DNA of 64,000 nt, from contig JADCGP010000008.1 of the NCBI GenBank assembly GCA_020248915.1, forward strand, positions 62,001-126,000, read 5' to 3'. The notes under the pieces were generated by a model, which saw nothing but the letters and a program-made list of their open reading frames with translations, searched no databases and was not told where the DNA came from. Position 1 is the first letter of the stretch, and each line of letters begins with the position of its first letter. This document shows, in pieces, positions 18,191-25,267 of the stretch. Both the position numbers and the translations under genes were made by a program. This stretch comes from Rubrivivax sp. (GTDB lineage Bacteria; Pseudomonadota; Gammaproteobacteria; Burkholderiales; Burkholderiaceae_C).

Positions 18191-18913
18191 ATGATCCAGG
18201 GCGTGACGCCCCCCGCGCTGCCGCGCAGCCCTCGCGCCCACCTCGCCGACAAGGTCTACGCCCGGCTCAAGGCCGAGCTGCACGACTTCCACTGGGTCAG
18301 CGGCGACAGGCTCTCGGAGGCCGAGATCGGCCAGCGCCTGGGCGTCAGCCGCACGCCGGTGCGCGAGGCGCTGTTCCGGCTGCGCAACGAGGGCTTCCTC
18401 GAGGTCGAGAGCAAGACCGGCTGGTTCGTCCGCCCGATCGACTTCGCGCTGCTCGACCAGCTGTACGACCTTCGCATCGTGCTCGAGCTGGCCGCGGTGA
18501 GCCGGCTCGTCGCGCGGCGCCAGGACCCGCCCGCGCTCGACGAGCTGAAGGCCGCCTGGCTGGTGCCGGCCGCCGAACGGCTGGCCGATCCCAAGGCCGT
18601 CGGCGAACTGGACGAGCGCTTCCACGCCGCGCTGGTGGCGGCCACCGGCAACGCCGAGATGGCGCGCGTGCACCAGGAAGCAACGGACCGCATCCGAATC
18701 GTGCGGCGGCTCGACTTCACGCGGCCCGACCGCGTCGAGGCCACCTACCACGAGCACGCCAAGATCCTGCGCGCCGTGCTGCAGCGCAAGCTCGACGCGG
18801 CCCAGATGCTGCTGAAGACGCACATCGAGCAGAGCAAGGTGGAGGTGCGCAAGATCACGCTGCACCAGCTGCACGAGGCGCGGCAGAGGGGGGCGCCTGC
18901 GGCGGCGCGGTGA
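18191..18913 (+). CDS. GntR-family regulator, FCD subfamily
   Basis: A 240-residue repressor-type protein. Residues 18-85 form the GntR winged helix (LADKVYARLKAELHDF, LSEAEIGQRLGVSRTPVREA). The C-terminal helical FCD domain has the expected metal/ligand histidines (ELDERFHAALVAATGN, HEHAKILRAVL, HIEQSK). It is the last gene of the block and the only regulator in it. I infer it senses a pathway intermediate and binds the GTATAC operator at 1358-1367. No second copy of that operator is visible directly upstream of this gene. Confidence 0.9.
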   Translation: MIQGVTPPALPRSPRAHLADKVYARLKAELHDFHWVSGDRLSEAEIGQRLGVSRTPVREALFRLRNEGFLEVESKTGWFVRPIDFALLDQLYDLRIVLELAAVSRLVARRQDPPALDELKAAWLVPAAERLADPKAVGELDERFHAALVAATGNAEMARVHQEATDRIRIVRRLDFTRPDRVEATYHEHAKILRAVLQRKLDAAQMLLKTHIEQSKVEVRKITLHQLHEARQRGAPAAAR

Positions 18914-18938
18914 CGGCTTGCGGTCGCCTGGCCGCGCT

Positions 18939-18960
18939 GCAGCCCGCGACCGCGGGCTGC
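18939..18960 (+). terminator. Hairpin at the end of the ureide gene block
   Basis: GCAGCCCGC-GACC-GCGGGCTGC is a perfect 9-bp stem with a 4-base loop, 26 bases after the GntR stop. No T tract follows, so termination may be weak or factor-assisted. The rest of the gap to 19131 holds no gene that I can support. Confidence 0.5.
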
Positions 18961-19131
18961 GTCGGCCGCGTCCGCCTCGTCGGCCGCCGTGCACGCCACG
19001 CCTCTGATCAGCCCCGGGTCGGCCTCATCCCCATGTGCACGTTCATGCCGAAGCGCCACGGGTTGCACTTTCTGTCCGCCGCCGGATCACGAGGTGGTCC
19101 ACGCCGACAGGATGGTGGTCGGGCCATGGCC

Positions 19132-20091
19132 TCAGCGCGCATAGCGGGAGGGAAAGAGCTTGCGCATGTCGAGCCGATTGGCCTCGACGGTGCAATGCGG
19201 AAGTGCCTGTCCAAACGCGGTCACAGCCGCCGCCGTGACCGCCGTGTCGTTCAGGCTGAGGGTGTGGAGTCCGGAAAGCGCTCGAAGCTTCCGCAGGCCT
19301 TCGTCGGAAACCGCGGTGGAGTCCAAGCGGAGCCACCGGAGTTTCGGGTGTCCCGCCACATGGGACAGCCCGGCATCGGTGACCTGTGTCCAGCCGAGGT
19401 CCAGTGAGTCCAATGCAGTCAGCTGGCCGACTGTCGCCATTCCTGCGTCACCCACCTTCGTGTAGTAGAGCGCCAACGTCTCCAGTGCCGTCAGCCCGCG
19501 GATGGACACGAGCCCCGCGTCGCTGACCGCCGTCTTCGACAAGCGCAAGACCCGCAGGCCGGAGAAGTGACCCAATCCCGCGAGGCCGGCATCGGTGATG
19601 GCGGAGCCTGTCAGGTCGAGGATCTGCAGGTTGCGGAGTCCCTCGAGTCGGGCAAGGCCCCGCCCCGTGATCCTGGTGTTCGAGAGATCCAGGAACCGTA
19701 ACCCGGTAAGCGGCACGATGTGCCGCAGCTCATCATCGCCTACGGGGAGGTTGTGAAAGGACAGACCCCACAAGTCGGCAGCGTTCAGGCGGGAGAGCCC
19801 GGAGAGATCAGTCGCTCCCTGGGCGCTGACTCGCAGCTCAAGTTGCCAGCCGGATGGCACCGCGATCCGCAGCCGCCCTCGGGCGTCACCCTTGTCGACC
19901 TCGCCGGAACGGCTGAGGAAGGAAGGGTTCTCCTCCACGATCCAGAGCCTGCCGAGCGAACCACCCGCAGGAAACTCCAGGGTGCGTTCGGCGATGGGTT
20001 CCCGGCGACTGCAGGCGGAGGACATTGCCAACAGGAGCGCCAGCGGGAGGTAAAGCAGGATCGCGGCTGCTCGTCCGTTCCTGATCGGCAT
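19132..20091 (-). CDS. Leucine-rich-repeat lipoprotein
   Basis: A 319-residue protein with a lipoprotein-type signal (LPLALLLAMSSACS; the -3 position is Ser, slightly off consensus). About eight 24-residue leucine-rich repeats span residues 90-300, with the recurrent pattern LxxLxxLDLSxTxITDAGL. That repeat style is characteristic of planctomycete-type LRR proteins and is rare in Burkholderiales. By eye the DNA is less G+C-rich than its neighbours, suggesting transfer. No enzyme domain is visible. It probably sits on the outer membrane as a protein-binding scaffold; the function is unknown. The 235-base gap up to bciA shows no recognisable feature. Confidence 0.8.
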   Translation of the reverse strand: MPIRNGRAAAILLYLPLALLLAMSSACSRREPIAERTLEFPAGGSLGRLWIVEENPSFLSRSGEVDKGDARGRLRIAVPSGWQLELRVSAQGATDLSGLSRLNAADLWGLSFHNLPVGDDELRHIVPLTGLRFLDLSNTRITGRGLARLEGLRNLQILDLTGSAITDAGLAGLGHFSGLRVLRLSKTAVSDAGLVSIRGLTALETLALYYTKVGDAGMATVGQLTALDSLDLGWTQVTDAGLSHVAGHPKLRWLRLDSTAVSDEGLRKLRALSGLHTLSLNDTAVTAAAVTAFGQALPHCTVEANRLDMRKLFPSRYAR

Positions 20092-20326
20092 CGGCGTCTC
20101 TCCCGTTCGGTTGGTTCAGGCCGGGAATCGTGGCAGCGAAGGATACGCCGGCTGCTCCTGCAGGCACTCCGGGATCGATGACGCCGGGGCGCCACGGTGG
20201 GCCGCCACGGCCGATGGATGCCCTCGGTGGATCCGTCGTGCATCCCCCGGGGAGGCCACAGGATGGCGCGTTCCACGGTCGGGCGGCGCAGCGAACATGT
20301 GGCTCGCGACTGCCGGCTCCGGACTG

Positions 20327-21331
20327 TCAGAACACCGCGTGCGCCCCCCGGTCGTCGGCCACCTCGCCGCGCAGCAGCGCCGCGTAGTGCTCGCGCAGCG
20401 TCCGCGTGCCGAAGCCGGGCGTCAGGTCGGGGTCGTAGCGGCCGGCGACCGCGTCCCACACCAGCATCGACTCGGTGGCGTAGTACAGGCCGATGCGCGC
20501 GAACTCGGCCTTGGCCTCCAGCGCCGGCAGCGCCGGCAGCAGCCGGGCCGCGGCGCCGAGCGTGCCGGCGATGCCCCGCATCAGCTCCACCGGCACGTGG
20601 CGGATGCGGGGCGGACGGCCGAGCAGTTCGAACAGCGCGTGCGCCTGCTCGAGCGGCGTGATCGCCGGCCCCGGGCCGCCGAGCGGCAGCACGCACCCGC
20701 TGCGCGCGGGGTCGTGCAGGCAGTCGACGAGGTAGGTGGCCAGGTCCGCGTCGGCGATCGGCTTGCAGGCCGTGAGCCGGCCGTCGCCGAACACGAGGTA
20801 GGGACGGCCGGCGCGCACGCGCGCCACCTGGCCCGACAGCGACTTGAAGAACGCGGTGGCGCGCACGACGGTCCAGTCCAGGCCGGATGCCGCAAGCTCG
20901 CGCTCGAAGGCGAGCTTGGCATGCTGGAAGGCCAGGCGCGGCTTCTGCACGCACAGGGCCGACAGCAGCACGAAGCGGCGCGCCCCTTGCGCCCGCGCTG
21001 CCTGCAGCGCGTGGCGCTGGGCGCGGTGCTCCACGGCCCAGGCATCGGCCGGCGCGCCCTGGCGCGAGGCCATGCACGACACGACGGCGTCGATGCGCTC
21101 GCCGCGCAAGGCCTCGCGGCAGCTGTCGGCATTGGCCGCGGTGAGGTCGGCCTCGCGCACGGTGACGCCCTCTGGCAGCGGGCCGAGCCGCGCGGTGCCG
21201 CCCGGCCGCACCAGGCAGACGACGCCATGGCTGCGTGCGCGCAACTCGGCCAGGGTGGCGCGGCCGATCGTGCCGCTCGCGCCGAGCAGCAGCACGCGCT
21301 CGGGCGGGTCGGCGGTGGCGGGCTCGGGCAT
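20327..21331 (-). CDS. bciA: Divinyl chlorophyllide a 8-vinyl-reductase, BciA type
   Basis: An NAD(P)H-binding short-chain/NmrA-like reductase of 334 residues. It starts with the Rossmann motif LLLGASGTIGRATLAEL. The DVR/BciA-specific stretches are all present: RFVLLSALCVQKPRLAFQHA, VRATAFFKSLSGQV, FGDGRLTACKPIADADLA, LGGPGPAITPLEQAHALFEL and YYATESMLVWD. BciA reduces the C8 vinyl group of divinyl (proto)chlorophyllide in (bacterio)chlorophyll synthesis. No other pigment gene is in the window, so its use must be judged from the rest of the genome. Generic NmrA-type reductases lack the VQKP and ACKPI motifs. Confidence 0.85.
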   Translation of the reverse strand: MPEPATADPPERVLLLGASGTIGRATLAELRARSHGVVCLVRPGGTARLGPLPEGVTVREADLTAANADSCREALRGERIDAVVSCMASRQGAPADAWAVEHRAQRHALQAARAQGARRFVLLSALCVQKPRLAFQHAKLAFERELAASGLDWTVVRATAFFKSLSGQVARVRAGRPYLVFGDGRLTACKPIADADLATYLVDCLHDPARSGCVLPLGGPGPAITPLEQAHALFELLGRPPRIRHVPVELMRGIAGTLGAAARLLPALPALEAKAEFARIGLYYATESMLVWDAVAGRYDPDLTPGFGTRTLREHYAALLRGEVADDRGAHAVF

Positions 21332-21402
21332 GGCGGAGGGATGATGGCACGCGGCGCCCGCCCGGCCCGAAGGCGGTGCGCCGTCGTGCCATGATCCCGC
21401 CG

Positions 21403-21909
21403 ATGAACACGCTCTCTCGTCGGGTACCGAAGGCGCTGGCCGCCGCCGGTGCTCTGCTGCTGGCGGCCTGCGGCAGCGCGCCGCCGGCGCCGGGCACGGC
21501 GCGCGAGGCCGTGGAGTCCGTCTGGGGCACGCCCACCGCGCGCTATGCCGTCCCCGGCGGCGGCGAGCGACTCGAGTACGCGAGCGGACCCTACGGCCGC
21601 ACCACCTGGATGATCGACCTCGATGCCGCTGGGCGGGTGCGTGCCGCGAGCCAGGTACTCGGCGAACCTCAGTTCGCGGCCTTCGCCGAACGCGCCCCGG
21701 GCCTGTCGGCCGAGGAGGTGCGGCGCGCGCTCGGCACGCCCGGCGAGCGGCAGCGCGTGCGCCATCCGGACGGCGAGCTGTGGTCGTGGCGCTATCCCAC
21801 CAACGACTGCCTCTGGTTCCAGGTGCAGTTCGGCCCGGACGGCCGTGCCGTCGGGGCCGGCTACAACAACGATCCGCGCTGCGAGACAGCCAGCGACGCG
21901 CGCAGCTGA
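21403..21909 (+). CDS. Putative lipoprotein with two BamE/SmpA-like repeats
   Basis: A 168-residue protein with a clear lipobox (AAGALLLAACGS), so it is probably anchored in the outer membrane. The mature part has two similar halves: REAVESVWGTPTARYAVPGG with LEYASGPYGR, then AEEVRRALGTPGERQRVRHP with LWSWRYP. Each resembles the short SmpA/OmlA-BamE fold. No specific function is recognisable. The ATG at 21403 is chosen; ATG 21391 would add four residues. It lies 2 bases before the ArsC-like gene and is likely co-transcribed with it. Confidence 0.7.
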   Translation: MNTLSRRVPKALAAAGALLLAACGSAPPAPGTAREAVESVWGTPTARYAVPGGGERLEYASGPYGRTTWMIDLDAAGRVRAASQVLGEPQFAAFAERAPGLSAEEVRRALGTPGERQRVRHPDGELWSWRYPTNDCLWFQVQFGPDGRAVGAGYNNDPRCETASDARS

Positions 21910-21911
21910 GC

Positions 21912-22262
21912 GTGCCCACGCTGTACGGCATCCCCAACTGCGACACGGTCCGTCGCGCACGCGCCTGGCTCGAGGGGCGCGGCGTCGAGGCGCCCTTTCA
22001 CGACTTCAGGAAGCAGGGCCTGCCCGCCGCGCGGCTCGACGCCTGGCTGGCGGCAGCCGGCTGGGAGCGGGTCGTCAACCGCCAGGGCACGACGTGGAAG
22101 AAGCTCGACGTCGCCGCGCGCGCGGCCGTGGTCGATGCGGCCTCGGCGCGCGCGCTGCTGCTCGCCCACCCGAGCATCGTCAAGCGGCCGGTGGCGGAGT
22201 GGCCCGACGGGGCCATCACCGTCGGCTTCGACGCGGACGACTGGGCGCGCCGCCTTGGCTGA
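21912..22262 (+). CDS. ArsC/Spx-family reductase-like protein (YffB type)
   Basis: A 116-residue thioredoxin-fold protein beginning PTLYGIPNCDTVRRARAWLE, the CxT/CDTV active-site pattern of the YffB/ArsC-like family, with the later signature HPSIVKRPVAEWPDG. Family members are small glutathione-linked reductases of unclear substrate. No ars genes are nearby, so an arsenate reductase role is not supported. It starts at GTG 21912, two bases after the upstream stop. Confidence 0.82.
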   Translation: MPTLYGIPNCDTVRRARAWLEGRGVEAPFHDFRKQGLPAARLDAWLAAAGWERVVNRQGTTWKKLDVAARAAVVDAASARALLLAHPSIVKRPVAEWPDGAITVGFDADDWARRLG

Positions 22263-22274
22263 GAGGGTGAGAGG

Positions 22275-22409
22275 CCATCCATCATGGCCGCTGTGACTGC
22301 CCGCGCCGCCCCGCTCGGCGTTGCAAGTGCTCGCCGTAGCCCGCGCTACGCCTGCGCTCTACGCCTGGGTCGGGACGTCTCGGACAGCCCCCCCGGCCAC
22401 GCTGGATGG
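22275..22409. repeat. Intergenic palindromic element with imperfect terminal inverted repeats
   Basis: The left end CCATCCATCATGGCC (22275-22289) and the right end GGCCACGCTGGATGG (22395-22409) are imperfect inverted repeats (12 of 15). Between them CGTAGC-CCGC-GCTACG (22335-22350) is a perfect hairpin. The 200-base gap between the ArsC-like gene and ychJ has no supported gene. The layout resembles a small non-autonomous or REP-like element, but I found only this one copy in the window. Confidence 0.4.
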
Positions 22410-22466
22410 TCCCCCACTCGCTGAGCCCCACCCGAGGGCCGACGCCGGGGCGTGCTGCGGTCGTGC

Positions 22467-22877
22467 TCAGCCGGCCGCGTCGAGATAGAACCAGCGATCG
22501 GCCACGCGCACGAAGCGGCTCTTCTCCACCAGGCGGTCGGCGCGGCCTCCGAGCTTGCTGACGGCCACGAACTCCACCGTCGCGGTGTCGGGTCCGGTCG
22601 TCTCGTGGTGGCGCACCGTGAGACCGAGCCAGCGCAGCCCGGCGGGCCGCGGCTCGATCGCGGCCGGGCGCGTGGACGGGTGCCAGGTCTCGAGCAGGAC
22701 GTCGTCGCGGCCCAACGCGTAGGCGCTGTAGCGGGCGCGCATCAGCGCCTCGGCCGTCGGTGCCAGTCCGCGCTGCGGGCCGTCGTGGAAGCGGCCGCAG
22801 CAGGCGGCGTACGCGGGGCCGCTGCCGCAGGGGCAGGCGGAGGGCTCGTTGGCTCGTGTGCCCACGGCCCGGGTCAC
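22467..22877 (-). CDS. YchJ-family protein with SEC-C zinc motif
   Basis: A 136-residue UPF0225/YchJ protein. The N-terminal SEC-C motif CPCGSGPAYAACCGRFHDG binds zinc. The following NTF2-like part has ALMRARYSAYALGRDDVLLE and RWLGLTVRHHETTG. Function is unestablished; SEC-C motifs usually mediate protein interaction. The GTG at 22877 overlaps the stop of the Rieske oxygenase gene (GTGA), so the two are probably coupled. GTG 22865 is an alternative. Its place in this oxygenase operon may be incidental. Confidence 0.82.
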   Translation of the reverse strand: MTRAVGTRANEPSACPCGSGPAYAACCGRFHDGPQRGLAPTAEALMRARYSAYALGRDDVLLETWHPSTRPAAIEPRPAGLRWLGLTVRHHETTGPDTATVEFVAVSKLGGRADRLVEKSRFVRVADRWFYLDAAG

Positions 22878-23974
22878 CCGAGTGCTGCCGCCAGCAGGCG
22901 GTGGAACTGGTGCACGCCGCGCTCGTGCTGCGGCGAGTAGCGACCCCCGCGGTACAGGCGCGAGCGGATGCCGCGCTGCACCTGCACCACCGCGGCCTCG
23001 TCCTCGAGTTCCACCGGGTCGAGGGCCGCGCCCGCGCCGGTGGCCAGCTTCGAGGCGTCGGCCACGTAGCTGCGGAAGATCACCCGCGTGCGCGCCGGCG
23101 CCAGCGGCAGCACCAGGTTGAGCGACAGGCCCCAGGGGTAGAAGTTCAGCATCAGGTTCGGGAACAGCCAGAAGTAGCAGGCCGCGATACGCTGGCCGTG
23201 GTCGACCGCGCCGGGGCCGGGCTCGAAGGCCGGGTCGCCCGGCCGCGCCAGCGCGACCTGCAGGTTGCCGCCCTCGAACAGCTCGTAGCGGTAGCCGCTC
23301 CAGTCGAGCGCGGCGTTCAGGCCCGGGTGCAGAAAGGGGATGTGCAGGCCCTCGAGGTAGTTCTCGACGTAGAGCGCCCAGTGGGCGTCGAACTCGAAGC
23401 TGCGGGCGCGCTCGGCGGCCAAGGGCCAGGCCTGCAGGTTCGACACGCCGCCGGGCAGCACGCCGGCCATGCGTCGCTCCACCCATGCCGGCCAGGCGGG
23501 CGGCGCCGCGCCCGCGTCGAGGTTCACGAGCGCGTGACCCTGCCAGGGCACGAGGCTCGCGGCGGGCAGGTCGTCGGCCGCGGACGGGAAGTCGCAGGCG
23601 CCTTCGAACCCGGGCATGAAGGTCATGCGGCCGTCCAGGCCGAAGCGGCGTGAGTGGTAGCCGCAGCGCAGCTGGCTCGCAGGGCCCGCCGCCGGCACCA
23701 GCAGGTTGCCGCGATGCGTGCAGACGTTGGAAAGGCAACGCAGCGCGCCGGTGCCGTCGCGCACGAGCACCAGCGGCTCGTCAAGCAGCCCGGGCATCAG
23801 CACGTGTGGCGCCACGTGGCCGGGCGCAGCGACCTCGCGCAGGTCGGCCAGCCACAACCAGGAGCTGGCGAAGACGCGCTCGCGGACCGCTTCGAACACC
23901 GCCGGGTCGAGGTAGAAGCGTGCGTCGAGCGTGCGCGCGCTCTCGACCTCGCGGTGGATGTCGAAGCGCTGCAC
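22874..23974 (-). CDS. Rieske non-heme iron oxygenase, large subunit
   Basis: A 366-residue ring-hydroxylating-type oxygenase. The Rieske cluster ligands are C85/H87 (CTHRGN) and C104/H107 (CGYH). The catalytic iron site is N205-x2-E208-x2-H211-x4-H216 (NYLEGLHIPFLHP). The bridging residue is Glu rather than the common Asp. I recall Glu there in carnitine/quaternary-amine oxygenases (CntA-like), so demethylation or hydroxylation of a quaternary ammonium or related amine is a reasonable guess. No ferredoxin or reductase gene is adjacent, so electron donors must come from elsewhere. It lies 30 bases after the P450 gene. Confidence 0.87.
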   Translation of the reverse strand: MQRFDIHREVESARTLDARFYLDPAVFEAVRERVFASSWLWLADLREVAAPGHVAPHVLMPGLLDEPLVLVRDGTGALRCLSNVCTHRGNLLVPAAGPASQLRCGYHSRRFGLDGRMTFMPGFEGACDFPSAADDLPAASLVPWQGHALVNLDAGAAPPAWPAWVERRMAGVLPGGVSNLQAWPLAAERARSFEFDAHWALYVENYLEGLHIPFLHPGLNAALDWSGYRYELFEGGNLQVALARPGDPAFEPGPGAVDHGQRIAACYFWLFPNLMLNFYPWGLSLNLVLPLAPARTRVIFRSYVADASKLATGAGAALDPVELEDEAAVVQVQRGIRSRLYRGGRYSPQHERGVHQFHRLLAAALG

Positions 23975-24004
23975 CGAATCCGCCCCGCGGGTCCGACGGC
24001 CCGC

Positions 24005-25267
24005 TCAGCCCAGGCGCACCGGCAGCCGCCGGAAGCCGCGGAAGCGGAGGCGCCGGTCGCGCTCGGGCCCGCCGTCCGGTCCGCCGGCCAGTGCCATTGC
24101 CGGGTAGCGCGCGAACAGCCGGCCGATGGCGATGCGGCCTTCCATCCGGGCCACGTTCATGCCGCTGCAGGCGTGCGCGCCCTGGCCGAAGGCGAGGTGG
24201 TTGTTCGGCCTGCGGCCGATGTCGAGCCGCTCGGGTTCGGCAAACTCGGCCGGGTCGCGGTTGGCCGCGCCGATGGCCAGGTTGATGTACGTGCCCGCGG
24301 GCACCTCGCCGGTGGAGAGCCGGATCGGCGCGGTGCTGAGCCGGTTGTTGATCTGGATCGGGCTCTCGTAGCGCAGCAGCTCCTCGATGGCCGGATTGAT
24401 CAGCGCCGGCTCGGCGAGCAGGCGCTCGAGCTGGTCGCGGTGCGTCATCAGCGCGTGCGCGCCGTTGCCGATCAGGTTGGTGGTGGTCTCGTGGCCGGCG
24501 TTGAGCAGGAAGATGCAGTTGTGCAGCAGCTCCTTCTCGGAGAGCTGCCCGTTGGCGTCGCCCTGCATCAGGCGCGTCAGCACGTCGACCTCGGGGTCGC
24601 CGGGGTGGGCGGCGCGGCGCGCGACGAGGTCCTTCAGGTAGGCCAGGAACTCCGCCACTGCCGCCTGACCGCGGGCGAGCACGTCGGGGGCGGGGGCGGG
24701 CTCCAGCGCCGACAGCGTGGCGAGCGACCATTCGCGCAGCGGCCCGCGCTCGTCGCGCGGGATGTCGAGGAGGTTGCCGATCACCTCCACGGGGATGCGC
24801 GCGGCGAAGTGCTCGATGAGGTCGGGTGCACTCTCGTCTGCCAGCGAATCGAGCAGCGCGTCGACCATGGTCAACACCCCGGCCTCCATGCGCTGGATGG
24901 CGCGCTGGTTCACCGCGCCCATCAGGATGCGGCGCAGCCGGGTGTGCAGCGGCGGATCGCTGAACACCTGGCTCGTGGTGTGGTGCTCGTACAGCGGCGT
25001 GCCCACGCCGAACCTGGGCGCGAACTCCTTCTTCTTGTCGCTGCTCACGTGAGGGCTGCGGTAGACGGCGAGCACGTCGTCGTAGCGCGTGAGGTACAGC
25101 ACGCCGGGGCCGAGGGCATGCACCGGGTCGTGCCGGCGCAGTGCGGCCCACACCGGCGCCGGATCGTCGGCAAAGCCCGGCGGGGGCGCGCTCAGGCTGA
25201 ACCCATGCGCAAGTGCGGCCTCGGCAGCGTCGGCCGCACCCGGCATGCCGGCCGGCACCTCAGCCAT
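24005..25267 (-). CDS. Cytochrome P450
   Basis: A soluble bacterial class I-type P450 of 420 residues. The heme ligand is C367 in FGQGAHACSGMNVARMEGR, the I-helix oxygen-activation motif is AGHETTT (257-263), and the K-helix ExxR is E296-R299. The Gly/Ser flanks of the heme Cys are unusual but tolerated. Its start overlaps the aminotransferase end by 8 bases, so the genes form one operon. The substrate is unknown, and no redox partner is encoded nearby. Confidence 0.92.
   Translation of the reverse strand: MAEVPAGMPGAADAAEAALAHGFSLSAPPPGFADDPAPVWAALRRHDPVHALGPGVLYLTRYDDVLAVYRSPHVSSDKKKEFAPRFGVGTPLYEHHTTSQVFSDPPLHTRLRRILMGAVNQRAIQRMEAGVLTMVDALLDSLADESAPDLIEHFAARIPVEVIGNLLDIPRDERGPLREWSLATLSALEPAPAPDVLARGQAAVAEFLAYLKDLVARRAAHPGDPEVDVLTRLMQGDANGQLSEKELLHNCIFLLNAGHETTTNLIGNGAHALMTHRDQLERLLAEPALINPAIEELLRYESPIQINNRLSTAPIRLSTGEVPAGTYINLAIGAANRDPAEFAEPERLDIGRRPNNHLAFGQGAHACSGMNVARMEGRIAIGRLFARYPAMALAGGPDGGPERDRRLRFRGFRRLPVRLG

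Noticed and set aside
969-18960. Genomic island integrated at tRNA-Pro
   Set aside because: The ureide block starts right after the tRNA, but I found no integrase and no repeat of the tRNA 3' end near 18.9-20.3 kb, and base composition looks native.
20116-20298. Small gene upstream of the LRR lipoprotein
   Set aside because: The 60-codon minus-strand frame has no ribosome site, no motif and unconvincing composition.
21912-22262. Arsenate reductase
   Set aside because: The sequence is of the YffB/Spx-like branch and there is no ars operon context.
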